Assembly (NCBI RefSeq): GCF_010723575.1
Contig: NZ_BLKZ01000001.1
Span: 868,001 to 932,000 of the forward strand
Length of the DNA stretch: 64,000 nt
Direction: 5' to 3'
Origin: Mycobacterium bourgelatii
GTDB lineage: Bacteria > Actinomycetota > Actinomycetes > Mycobacteriales > Mycobacteriaceae
Part shown: in pieces, positions 16,695 to 25,074 of the stretch
Numbering within the stretch: position 1 is the stretch's first letter
Layout of the letters: the number at the start of each line of letters is the position of its first letter
Made by a program: the position numbers and the translations under genes
Notes under the pieces: model-generated
The model's input: only the letters and a program-made list of their open reading frames with translations
What the model was told of the DNA's origin: nothing
Database searches by the model: none

Positions 16695-19600
16695 ATGGGC
16701 TGGGGTAATGGGCCGCCGAGTTGGTCCGAAATGGAGCGGGTGCTAGACGGCAAACCGCGTCATGCCGGTGCGCCGGCCCCGGCAGTACCGGCTGATGATG
16801 CCCCGGTGTCGCACAAGCGCGGGGCGTATCGGCCCGCGGCAAAGGATCGGGTCCGTTCCTCCGTCGCGTACGCCGAGCTGCATGCGCACTCGGCATACAG
16901 CTTTCTCGACGGGGCCAGCACTCCGGAGGAGTTGGTCGAAGAAGCGGCCCGGCTCGATCTGCGCGCACTGGCGCTGACCGACCACAACGGCTTGTACGGG
17001 GCGGTGCGGTTCGCCGAGGCGGCCGCCGAACTCGACGTACGAACCGTCTTCGGCGCCGAGCTGTCGCTGTCTGCCTCGTCGGTATCCGAGGCCCGCACCG
17101 AGCAGCCGGATCCACCCGGCCCACATCTGCTGGTGCTGGCCCGTGGCCCGGAAGGGTACCGGCGGTTGTCCCGGCAACTGGCAGCGGCGCATCTGGCCGG
17201 CGGCGAGAAAGGCAAGCTGCACTACGACTACGACGCACTCACCGGAGCGGCCGGCGGGCACTGGCACATCCTGACGGGTTGTCGGAAAGGCCATGTGCGC
17301 CAGGCGCTTTACCAAGGAGGGCCGGAAGCGGCGGAACGGGCGCTGGCCGACCTGGTAGACCGGTTCGGCGCCGAGCGGGTCAGCATTGAGTTGACCCATC
17401 ATGGTCAGCCGCTCGACGACGAACACAACGCGGCACTGGCCGGGCTGGCACCGCGGTTCGGGGTCGGCGTCGTCGCCACCACCGGAGCGCATTTCGCCCA
17501 TCCGTCCCGCGGACGGTTGGCCATGGCGATGGGCGCAATCCGGGCCCGGCAGTCTCTGGACGCCGCCGCCGGATGGCTGGCTCCATTGGGTGGCGCACAC
17601 CTGCGGTCGGGTGAGGAGATGGCCAGGCTGTTCGCGCAGCGCCCCGAGGTGGTGACCGCGGCCGCCGAACTCGGCGAACAATGCGCCTTCGGGTTGGCGC
17701 TCATCGCGCCGCAGCTGCCGCCGTTCGAGGTGCCCGACGGCCACACCGAGGACACCTGGTTGCGGGTGTTGGTCATGGCGGGTGCCCGCGACCGCTACGG
17801 TCCGGCAGAGCGGGCGCCGCGTGCTTACACCCAAATCGAACATGAGCTGAAAGTGATTGCCCAGCTAGGCTTTCCGGGCTATTTCCTGGTGGTGCACGAC
17901 ATCACTCAATTCTGCCGGCGCAACGACATCTTGTGTCAGGGCAGGGGATCGGCGGCCAACTCCGCGGTGTGTTTTGCCCTCGGTGTCACCGCCGTGGACC
18001 CGATTGCCAACGAGTTGTTGTTCGAGCGCTTCTTGTCGCCGGTCCGCGACGGCCCGCCTGACATCGACATCGACATCGAGTCGGATCAGCGCGAGAAGGT
18101 CATCCAGTACATCTACGACAAATACGGCCGCGACTACGCCGCCCAGGTCGCCAATGTCATCACCTACCGGGGGCGCAGCGCCGTGCGTGACATGGCCCGC
18201 GCCCTGGGTTTCTCCCAGGGGCAGCAGGACGCCTGGAGCAAGCAGATCAGCCATTGGAGCGGCAAGGTCGATTCTCCCGATGTCGAGGGCATCCCCGAGC
18301 AGGTGATCGACCTGGCCAACCAGATCCGGAACCTGCCGCGACACATGGGCATTCATTCCGGCGGCATGGTGATCTGTGACCGCCCTATTGCCGACGTGTG
18401 CCCGGTGGAGTGGGCCCGCATGGAGAACCGCAGTGTGCTGCAATGGGACAAGGACGACTGTGCGGCAATAGGTTTGGTGAAATTCGATCTGCTCGGGCTG
18501 GGCATGCTCTCGGCACTGCACTACGCCCGGGACCTGGTCGCCGAGCACAAGGGCATCGAGGTGGACTTCGCCCGGCTGGACCTGTCCGAGCCGGCGGTGT
18601 ACGAGATGCTGTCCCGCGCCGATTCCGTCGGCGTGTTCCAGGTGGAGTCACGGGCGCAGATGGCCACCTTGCCACGGCTGCGGCCGCGGGTGTTCTACGA
18701 CCTGGTGGTGGAGGTTGCGCTGATCCGTCCCGGCCCCATCCAGGGCGGGTCGGTGCACCCGTACATCCGCCGGCGCAACGGCATTGACCCGGTCACCTAC
18801 GAGCACCCGTCGATGGAATCGGCGTTGCGAAAGACCCTGGGCGTGCCGCTGTTTCAGGAACAGCTGATGCAGCTTGCCGTCGACTGCGCCGGCTTTACGG
18901 CCGCCGAGGCCGACCAGTTGCGGCGCGCCATGGGATCCAAGCGCTCCACGGAACGCATGCGCCGGCTGCGCGGCCGGTTCTACGAGGGCATGCGCACACT
19001 GCACGGCGCCGACGAGGACACCATCGATCGGATCTACGAAAAGCTGGAAGCGTTCGCCAATTTCGGCTTCCCGGAAAGCCACGCGCTGTCCTTCGCGTCC
19101 CTGGTGTTCTACTCGTCGTGGTTCAAACTGCACCACCCGGCGGCCTTCTGCGCCGCGCTGCTGCGTGCCCAGCCGATGGGTTTCTATTCACCCCAATCGC
19201 TGGTGGCCGACGCGCGTCGGCACGGCGTGCTGGTCCACGGGCCCGACGTCAATGCCAGCCTGGCGCACGCGACGCTGGAGAACGCGGGAACCGAGGTGCG
19301 ACTCGGGCTGGGCGCGGTCCGTTTCATCGGGGACGACCTGGCCGAGAAGTTGGTCGCAGAACGAGAGGCCAACGGCCCGTTCGTTTCTCTGTTGGACTTG
19401 ACATCGCGATTGCAGCTGACCGTGCCGCAGACCGAAGCGTTGGCGACGGCCGGGGCGCTGGGTTGCTTCGACATGTCGAGGCGGGAGGCGCTGTGGGCGG
19501 CCGGTGCCGCGGCCACTCAACGACCGGACCGGCTGCCCGGTGTGGGTTCGTCATCGCATATTCCGGCGCTGCCCGGGATGAGCGAATTGGAGTTGGCCGC

Positions 19601-19991
19601 CGCAAACGTGTGGGCCACCGGAATTTCCCCGGACAGTTATCCGACGCAGTTCCTGCGGGCGGATCTGGACGCGATGGGGGTGGTGCCCGCCGCGGCGCTG
19701 GGATCGGTGCCCGACGGTGATCGGGTGCTGGTCGCCGGGGCGGTGACCCACCGGCAGCGTCCCGGGACGGCCCAAGGGGTGACGTTCATCAACCTCGAAG
19801 ACGAGACCGGGATGGTCAACGTCCTCTGTACGCCGGGGGTGTGGGCGCGGCACCGCAAGTTGGCGAACACGGCGGCGGCGCTACTGATCCGCGGCCAGGT
19901 CCAGAACGCCAGTGGCGCTATCACCGTGGTGGCTGAGCGCTTGGGACGCATCAGCCTCTCCGTGGGCTCGAAGTCGCGGGACTTCCGCTAG
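16695..19991 (+). CDS. dnaE2: Error-prone DNA polymerase DnaE2
   Basis: A 1,098-residue C-family polymerase that performs translesion synthesis with ImuB and ImuA' and drives damage-induced mutagenesis in mycobacteria (Rv3370c). An N-terminal PHP domain begins near residue 58 (ELHAHSAYSF). The palm carries the catalytic acidic cluster PDIDIDIES with Asp456, Asp458 and Asp460; the Gly-rich CQGRGSAANSAV block precedes it. Fingers, tandem helix-hairpin-helix (about residues 780-900) and a C-terminal OB-fold (VTFINLEDETGMVNVL) follow. No N-terminal clamp motif was noted; in this system clamp contact is made by ImuB. The start MGWGNGPPSW directly follows the SOS box and leaderless -10. The downstream gene is separated by 263 bp with a strong inverted repeat. 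Confidence 0.97.
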   Translation: MGWGNGPPSWSEMERVLDGKPRHAGAPAPAVPADDAPVSHKRGAYRPAAKDRVRSSVAYAELHAHSAYSFLDGASTPEELVEEAARLDLRALALTDHNGLYGAVRFAEAAAELDVRTVFGAELSLSASSVSEARTEQPDPPGPHLLVLARGPEGYRRLSRQLAAAHLAGGEKGKLHYDYDALTGAAGGHWHILTGCRKGHVRQALYQGGPEAAERALADLVDRFGAERVSIELTHHGQPLDDEHNAALAGLAPRFGVGVVATTGAHFAHPSRGRLAMAMGAIRARQSLDAAAGWLAPLGGAHLRSGEEMARLFAQRPEVVTAAAELGEQCAFGLALIAPQLPPFEVPDGHTEDTWLRVLVMAGARDRYGPAERAPRAYTQIEHELKVIAQLGFPGYFLVVHDITQFCRRNDILCQGRGSAANSAVCFALGVTAVDPIANELLFERFLSPVRDGPPDIDIDIESDQREKVIQYIYDKYGRDYAAQVANVITYRGRSAVRDMARALGFSQGQQDAWSKQISHWSGKVDSPDVEGIPEQVIDLANQIRNLPRHMGIHSGGMVICDRPIADVCPVEWARMENRSVLQWDKDDCAAIGLVKFDLLGLGMLSALHYARDLVAEHKGIEVDFARLDLSEPAVYEMLSRADSVGVFQVESRAQMATLPRLRPRVFYDLVVEVALIRPGPIQGGSVHPYIRRRNGIDPVTYEHPSMESALRKTLGVPLFQEQLMQLAVDCAGFTAAEADQLRRAMGSKRSTERMRRLRGRFYEGMRTLHGADEDTIDRIYEKLEAFANFGFPESHALSFASLVFYSSWFKLHHPAAFCAALLRAQPMGFYSPQSLVADARRHGVLVHGPDVNASLAHATLENAGTEVRLGLGAVRFIGDDLAEKLVAEREANGPFVSLLDLTSRLQLTVPQTEALATAGALGCFDMSRREALWAAGAAATQRPDRLPGVGSSSHIPALPGMSELELAAANVWATGISPDSYPTQFLRADLDAMGVVPAAALGSVPDGDRVLVAGAVTHRQRPGTAQGVTFINLEDETGMVNVLCTPGVWARHRKLANTAAALLIRGQVQNASGAITVVAERLGRISLSVGSKSRDFR

Positions 19992-20012
19992 CGCGGGGTC
20001 GCTAGTGCTAGG

Positions 20013-20074
20013 CGCGAGCGTGCGCTAAGTGTCGGCCGCGACGGCGTGTCGCCGTACCGACGCGCACGCTCGCG
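20013..20074. repeat. Long inverted repeat after dnaE2, possible terminator or dispersed element
   Basis: A perfect 13-bp inverted repeat: CGCGAGCGTGCGC (20013-20025) and GCGCACGCTCGCG (20062-20074). Inside it GTCGG (20031-20035) pairs with CCGAC (20057-20061), making a long interrupted stem starting 22 nt after the dnaE2 stop. It may terminate dnaE2 transcription. The GAGCGTGCG core resembles intergenic palindromes common in mycobacterial genomes, but no second copy was noticed in this window. Confidence 0.6.
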
Positions 20075-20103
20075 GGAGGAGAAGGTGGCCCGGCCGCCAA
20101 CGG

Positions 20104-20176
20104 TATAATTTCTGCAGCCTGTGCTGCGGTTTGACGGGTTTGACGGGTTTTGTCCGTGCGGGTCGCTGGCCCCGAA
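20104..20176 (+). promoter_or_regulatory. Promoter and leader of the P-type ATPase gene
   Basis: A perfect TATAAT -10 lies at 20104-20109, with no good -35 seen. It is followed by two tandem copies of TTTGACGGG (20130-20138, 20139-20147). At 20157-20176 TGCGGGTCGCTGGCCCCGAA matches the DosR palindrome consensus (TTSGGGACTWWAGTCCCSAA) at 14 of 20 positions. The transcript would have a leader of about 140 nt. The DosR resemblance is weak and is noted because ctpF of M. tuberculosis belongs to that regulon. Confidence 0.4.
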
Positions 20177-20254
20177 AGGGTGTCCGACCGAACAGCAGCC
20201 AATAAATCGACAGCTTTGAACTCGGCCCGGCAGGGCCCGGAAAGGGTGCTGCTT

Positions 20255-22990
20255 GTGAGCGCATTCCTCACCACAGCGGCTCAGCCGCGCGACCCCGAGG
20301 CGGCAGGCGTGGCCTGGCACGCCATGACCCCGGCGGAGGTGCTGGAACGCCTCGATTCGAGTGAAGACGGCCTGGGCGAGGACGAGGTCCTGCGGCGCCG
20401 AGCGCAGTACGGCTTGAACCAGCTCGTGCGGGCGAAGCCACAGAACGTGCTGGTCCGCTTCCTGCGTCAGTTCCACAACATCTTGCTTTACGTCATGTCG
20501 GGCGCCGCCGTGATCACCGCTCTGCTGGGGCACTGGGTGGACACCGCGGTGCTGTTCGCCGCGGTTGTCATCAACGCGATCGTCGCCTTCATCCAGGAGG
20601 GCAAGGCGGAGGCGGCGATGAACGCGATCCGGGCGATGCTCTCTCCGCACGCGACGGTCGTGCGCGCCGGCCGGGACAAGGACATCGAGGCCGCCGAGCT
20701 GGTCCCCGGGGACATCGTCAAGCTGGTGCCCGGTGACCGGGTACCAGCCGATCTGCGGCTGATCTCCGTGGACGAATTGCAGGTCGATGAGGCGGCCCTG
20801 ACCGGCGAGTCCCTGCCGGTGGACAAGACCACCGGTGCCGCGCCCGTCGACGCGACCATCGGGGACCGGTTCGGCATGGCCTACTCGGGCACGATGGTGC
20901 TGCACGGTCAAGCCGTCGGAATCGTGGTCGCCACCGGCAGCTCCAGCGAGATCGGTCAGATCGACCAGATGCTGAAGAAGATCTCGACGTCGAGCACACC
21001 GCTGCTACGTCAGATCAGCCACTTCGGCCGGTTGCTTGCGCTGGTCATTCTGCTGTCCAGCGTGGGCATCTACGCGTTCGGCGTGTTGTGGCACGGGCAC
21101 AGCTTCAGCGAGATGTTCACCATGACGGTGGCGCTCGCGGCGTCCGCCATCCCCGAGGGGCTGCCGGCGATCATCACCGTGACGTTGGCGATCGGGGTGC
21201 AGCGAATGTCGCGTCGACGCGCGATCATCCGTCGCCTGCCGGCGGTCGAGGCGCTCGGGTCGGTGACCGTGATCTGTTCGGACAAGACCGGGACCCTCAC
21301 CACCAACGAAATGACCGCTCAGCACGTGATCTGCGCGGGGCAGATCTTCGATGTCGAGGGTGCGGGATATACGCCCAAGGGTGACCTGACGCTGGACGGG
21401 CAGGTGATCAACCCGGCGGACTATCCGGCGCTGATTGACACCATCCGTGCCGGGGTGCTGTGCAACGACTCCACGCTGCGGCACGAGGACGGCGCCTGGA
21501 CGGTCGTGGGGGACCCGACCGAAGCGGCGCTGCTGGTGTTGGGCATCAAGGTAGGAATGCCCTACCGCGCCACCGAAGCCGAATTCCCGCGGGTCAGCAC
21601 GGTGCCCTTCGAATCCGAGCGTCGCATGATGGGCACCCTGCACGCCGATCCCCATGGTCGCCCGCTGATATTGGTGAAGGGCGCACCCGAACGCATCCTT
21701 GACCTCTGCGCAACCCAGCGCGACCAGCACGGCGACCGCCCCATCGACGCGGAGTATTGGCACCGGGTGGCCGCCGAAACCGCGGCACGAGGCTTGCGGG
21801 TCCTGGCGATCGCCGAGCGGCACGGCATGCCGAGGACTCCAGAGACGTTGGAGTTCGAGGATCTCGACGGGGGCTTCACCCTGCTGGGCTTGGTCGGAAT
21901 CATCGACCCGCTGCGGCCCGAAGCGATCGCGGCCATCCGCGAATGCCACCGCGCCGGAATCCGGGTCAAGATGATCACCGGTGACCATGCCGGTACCGCC
22001 CGCGAGATCGGCAACCAGCTGGGTATGAGCCCTGACTCACCGGCCGTCACCGGCACCGAGATCGCCACGATGAACGACGCCGAGTTGCAAGCCGTGGCCC
22101 GTGACTGCGACGTGTTCGCCCGAGTCAGCCCGGAACACAAGCTCCGATTGGTGCGGGCATTGCAGGCCGAGGGCGAAGTGGTCGCCATGACCGGCGACGG
22201 TGTCAACGACGCGCCGGCGTTGAAGAAGGCGGATGTCGGCGTCGCCATGGGCACCAATGGCACCGAGGCCGCCAAGGAATCGTCGGACATGGTGCTTGCC
22301 GACGACAATTTCGCGACGATCGCCGCGGCGGTCGCCGAGGGGCGGACGGTCTACGACAACATCCGCAAGTTCATCCTGTTCATGTTGCCCACCAACGGTG
22401 GTGAGGCGCTTGTTGTTATCGCAGCGATCCTCTTCCAACTCACGCTGCCATTGACACCCCCGCAGGTACTTTGGATCAACCTCGTCACCTCCGCAACACT
22501 CGGGCTGGCCCTTGCTTTCGAGCCGCCCGAGTCCGACGTGATGGACCGAAAGCCACGGCCGCGCAACGAAAGTCTGCTGTCGCGATACTTCGTGTGGCGG
22601 GTGGTTCTGGTCTCGGTGCTGATGGCCGGCGGTGCCTTGAGCATGTTTCTGATGGAGCTCCGCCTGGGCACCAGCGTAGAAATGGCGCGGACAATGGCGG
22701 TCAACGCAATCGTGGTCGCGGAGATGTTCTACCTGCTGAACAATCGCTTCCTGATGGCCCCGGTGCTCAACCGAATCGGGTTGTTCGGCAACCGAATTGC
22801 CCTACTAACCGTAGTGGCCTGTGTGGCATTGCAACTCGCGTTCACCTACGCCCCGGCCATGAACGCCTTCTTCGGGTCCACCCCGTTGGGCTACGTGGAA
22901 TGGATCAAAGCCGCGGGGGTGGGTGCGTTGGTCTTCGTCGCTGTGGAGATCGAGAAAACCGTCGTGCGGCGACATCGGGCCAGGCGGTGA
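20255..22990 (+). CDS. P2A-type cation-transporting ATPase (CtpF-related)
   Basis: A 911-residue P-type ATPase with the full catalytic set: TGES at residues 183-186 (actuator), DKTGTLT with the phosphorylated Asp343, KGAPER (nucleotide domain), MITGDHAGTA and TGDGVND at 646-652. The membrane part has the PEGLP motif in TM4, characteristic of P2A/P2B (SERCA/PMR1-like, Ca or Mn) pumps, and about ten helices. TM6 reads NLVTSATLGLALAFEP, without the acidic residue of SERCA NLVTDG, as in mycobacterial CtpF. The ion is thus uncertain (Ca, Mn or Na/K). GTG at 20255 is chosen, with GGAAAGGG 8 nt upstream. It stands where M. tuberculosis has Rv3369, so it is a lineage-specific insertion or replacement. 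Confidence 0.9.
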   Translation: MSAFLTTAAQPRDPEAAGVAWHAMTPAEVLERLDSSEDGLGEDEVLRRRAQYGLNQLVRAKPQNVLVRFLRQFHNILLYVMSGAAVITALLGHWVDTAVLFAAVVINAIVAFIQEGKAEAAMNAIRAMLSPHATVVRAGRDKDIEAAELVPGDIVKLVPGDRVPADLRLISVDELQVDEAALTGESLPVDKTTGAAPVDATIGDRFGMAYSGTMVLHGQAVGIVVATGSSSEIGQIDQMLKKISTSSTPLLRQISHFGRLLALVILLSSVGIYAFGVLWHGHSFSEMFTMTVALAASAIPEGLPAIITVTLAIGVQRMSRRRAIIRRLPAVEALGSVTVICSDKTGTLTTNEMTAQHVICAGQIFDVEGAGYTPKGDLTLDGQVINPADYPALIDTIRAGVLCNDSTLRHEDGAWTVVGDPTEAALLVLGIKVGMPYRATEAEFPRVSTVPFESERRMMGTLHADPHGRPLILVKGAPERILDLCATQRDQHGDRPIDAEYWHRVAAETAARGLRVLAIAERHGMPRTPETLEFEDLDGGFTLLGLVGIIDPLRPEAIAAIRECHRAGIRVKMITGDHAGTAREIGNQLGMSPDSPAVTGTEIATMNDAELQAVARDCDVFARVSPEHKLRLVRALQAEGEVVAMTGDGVNDAPALKKADVGVAMGTNGTEAAKESSDMVLADDNFATIAAAVAEGRTVYDNIRKFILFMLPTNGGEALVVIAAILFQLTLPLTPPQVLWINLVTSATLGLALAFEPPESDVMDRKPRPRNESLLSRYFVWRVVLVSVLMAGGALSMFLMELRLGTSVEMARTMAVNAIVVAEMFYLLNNRFLMAPVLNRIGLFGNRIALLTVVACVALQLAFTYAPAMNAFFGSTPLGYVEWIKAAGVGALVFVAVEIEKTVVRRHRARR

Positions 22991-23112
22991 GCGACGCGCA
23001 ACGCGTGTCATAGCGGTTCAAGACATCGCCCGACAAGCGCGCCGGCTTCCGCGGGTGCATAGTAGAGACGCTTGTTGCCGACGTTTTCTTCTGTCCCGAG
23101 AGGACGGCCGTC

Positions 23113-23958
23113 TTGGCCCCACACGACGCCAAAGTCTGGTTTCTCACCGGAGCATCACGCGGATTCGGCCTTGAGATCGCGCGCAAGATCTTGAGCCAGG
23201 GGGACAAGGTGGTAGCCACCGCGCGGCGCACCAACCAAATCCACGAACAGCTTCCCGGCGCGGGCGACAACCTGCTGGCCGTCGACCTCGACGTCACCAA
23301 CGGCGAGCAGGCCACCAAAGCGGTCCAGTCCGCGGTCGACGCGTTCGGACGCATCGACGTGCTGGTGAACAACGCCGGGCGCGGACTGCTCGGAGCCGTC
23401 GAAGAATCGTCCGACGCCTCGGCCCGTGCCGTCTACGAGGTCAACGTGTTTGGCACGCTCACCATGCAGCGGGCGGTGCTGCCGGTGATGCGCCGACAAC
23501 GGTCCGGGCGCATCATCAACATCAGCTCGATCGGCGGACTGCTCGGCTCACCCGGGTGGGGCGTCTACTGCTCCACCAAGTTCGCGATGGAAGGGTTCAG
23601 CGAAGCGCTGGCCAAAGAGGTTAAGCCGCTGGGCATTTGGGTCACGATCGTGGAGCCGGGTTACTTCCGCACCGACTTCCTCGACGCGTCCAGCCTCGGC
23701 ACCGAGGAAACCATCATCGCCGACTACGAATCGACCGCGGGAGCGGTGCGCGCCCGCGCCGCGGAACTCAATCACGAGCAACCCGGCGATCCGGTCAAGG
23801 CCGCGGCCGCGATCGTCGACATCGCCGCGGCGGCGGAGCCCCCGGTGCACCTGCTGTTGGGCAGCGACTGCGTCGCGGCGGTCGAGAACAAGATCCAGCA
23901 GCTGCAAGCCGAGATCGACGCCTGGCGGGCGGTCTCGCTCTCGACCGACCACGACTGA
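23113..23958 (+). CDS. Classical short-chain dehydrogenase/reductase
   Basis: A 281-residue SDR with an NAD(P)-binding motif TGASRGFG at residues 12-19, NNAG, and the catalytic Tyr152-Lys156 pair in YCSTK preceded by an NISSIGG serine. Arg after the TGAS motif and the ARR at the end of the second strand suggest NADP preference. The TTG at 23113 with GAGAGGA 8 nt upstream is the best start. The C-terminal extension (QLQAEIDAWRAVSLSTDHD) is like those of mycobacterial oxidoreductases of unknown substrate. It lies between the ATPase gene and the nitroreductase; no substrate can be assigned. Confidence 0.9.
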   Translation: MAPHDAKVWFLTGASRGFGLEIARKILSQGDKVVATARRTNQIHEQLPGAGDNLLAVDLDVTNGEQATKAVQSAVDAFGRIDVLVNNAGRGLLGAVEESSDASARAVYEVNVFGTLTMQRAVLPVMRRQRSGRIINISSIGGLLGSPGWGVYCSTKFAMEGFSEALAKEVKPLGIWVTIVEPGYFRTDFLDASSLGTEETIIADYESTAGAVRARAAELNHEQPGDPVKAAAAIVDIAAAAEPPVHLLLGSDCVAAVENKIQQLQAEIDAWRAVSLSTDHD

Positions 23959-24001
23959 GCGGGCGGGATTTGGTCTCGGGTGAGCGCGAAGATCACCCCG
24001 G

Positions 24002-24007
24002 TAGCCT
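24002..24007 (+). promoter_or_regulatory. -10 element of a probable leaderless nitroreductase promoter
   Basis: TAGCCT (TANNNT) followed by exactly 6 nt and the ATG at 24014, with no Shine-Dalgarno. This is the geometry of a mycobacterial leaderless transcript. Confidence 0.6.
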
Positions 24008-24013
24008 CCACGT

Positions 24014-24658
24014 ATGACCCTCAACCTGTCCGTCGACGAAGTCCTCACCACCACGCGCTCGGTGCGCAAGCGCCTCGACTTCGACAAGCCGGTGCCGCGC
24101 GAGGTGTTGATGGAATGCCTCGAGTTGGCGCTACAGGCGCCCACCGGCTCCAACGCCCAGGGCTGGCAGTGGATGTTCGTCGAAGACCCCGACAAGAAGC
24201 AGGCGATCGCCGACGTCTATCGGGGAAATGCCCTGCCCTACCTCGGTTCACCCGCGCCCGAGTACCCCGAGGGTGACCCGCGCAACACCCAGATGGGACG
24301 CGTTCGCGATTCGGCGCGCTACCTCGCCGAGCGCATGCACGAGGCGCCGGTCCTGTTGGTTCCCTGCCTGAAAGGACGGCCGGAGGAGTCGCCGTTGGGC
24401 GGCGTCTCGTTCTGGGCGTCGCTGTTCCCGGCGGTGTGGAGCTTTTGTTTGGCACTGCGTTCCCGTGGGCTGGGATCCTGCTGGACCACGCTGCACCTCT
24501 TCAACGACGGTGAGCGCAAAGTGGCCGACGTGCTCGGCATTCCGTACGACGAGTACGCCCAGGCGGGCCTGTTCCCGATCGCCTACACCAAGGGCACCGG
24601 CTTCCGGCCCGCCAAGCGGCTGCCCGCCGCGGACCTCACCCACTGGAACAGCTGGTAG
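24014..24658 (+). CDS. FMN-dependent nitroreductase family protein (Rv3368c homologue)
   Basis: A 214-residue flavin oxidoreductase. The N-terminal block TTRSVRKRLDFDKPVPREVL binds the FMN phosphate in this family, QAPTGSNAQGWQW is the second flavin segment, and the late GLGSCWTTLH block completes the pocket. These enzymes use NAD(P)H to reduce quinones or nitro compounds; the natural substrate of the mycobacterial member is not established. It is homologous to Rv3368c and keeps its orientation relative to dnaE2, although here the ATPase and SDR genes lie between them. Confidence 0.92.
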   Translation: MTLNLSVDEVLTTTRSVRKRLDFDKPVPREVLMECLELALQAPTGSNAQGWQWMFVEDPDKKQAIADVYRGNALPYLGSPAPEYPEGDPRNTQMGRVRDSARYLAERMHEAPVLLVPCLKGRPEESPLGGVSFWASLFPAVWSFCLALRSRGLGSCWTTLHLFNDGERKVADVLGIPYDEYAQAGLFPIAYTKGTGFRPAKRLPAADLTHWNSW

Positions 24659-24724
24659 CTGGTACTGGTCCAGTTTCGGCCAGTAGGGCGCGCTGACCGC
24701 TGCTCTCTGGTTATATGTCTGCCA

Positions 24725-24740
24725 AACGCAGCGCTGCGTT
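24725..24740. promoter_or_regulatory. Perfect 16-bp palindrome, candidate operator
   Basis: AACGCAGC-GCTGCGTT is a gapless perfect palindrome in the 157-bp space before the small membrane protein gene. A TTATAT sequence 9 nt upstream (24711-24716) could be a -10, which would place the transcription start at or next to the palindrome. Confidence 0.45.
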
Positions 24741-24815
24741 ATGGGGCAGCAGCTCCGCCCTGCGGCTTGTGAGCTGGTAGCGGCCCCTCGTAATGAGTTG
24801 TAAGTGAGGTTGTCA

Positions 24816-25067
24816 ATGCACTTTTCAGCCCCGGTGGGCAGCCCTGCGCACGGTCTCGTCATGGCAGTTCTGGTGTTGGTGGGCATCATTGTCGCCACCG
24901 CGGTGTGGGTGTACGCCGATGCCAAGGCGTTCAGCGGGCGCGGTCGCCCGATCGTCTCGTCGCTCGGTTCGGTCCAGCTCGACACACCGATGGCGTGGTT
25001 CCTTGCCTGCCTGCTGATGTGGGAGATGGTCTTTCCCCACTACATCGACAGTCGGGGCATGTCCTAA
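24816..25067 (+). CDS. Small membrane protein, unknown function
   Basis: An 83-residue protein with two hydrophobic segments: about residues 14-36 (GLVMAVLVLVGIIVATAVWV) followed by the polar YADAKAFSGRGRP loop, and about 58-74 (MAWFLACLLMWEMVF). ATG 24816 is preceded by GAGG at 24806-24809; an in-frame GTG at 24804 would add four residues. I do not recognise a named family. It ends 7 bp before the convergent methyltransferase gene. In M. tuberculosis the corresponding interval between Rv3368c and Rv3366 holds PE_PGRS51, which is absent here. Confidence 0.72.
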   Translation: MHFSAPVGSPAHGLVMAVLVLVGIIVATAVWVYADAKAFSGRGRPIVSSLGSVQLDTPMAWFLACLLMWEMVFPHYIDSRGMS

Positions 25068-25074
25068 CCGCAGC

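Noticed and set aside
20157..20176. DosR box as a firm call
   Set aside because: 14 of 20 matches with several mismatches in the central positions; such matches occur by chance in GC-rich DNA. It is left as a weak suggestion.
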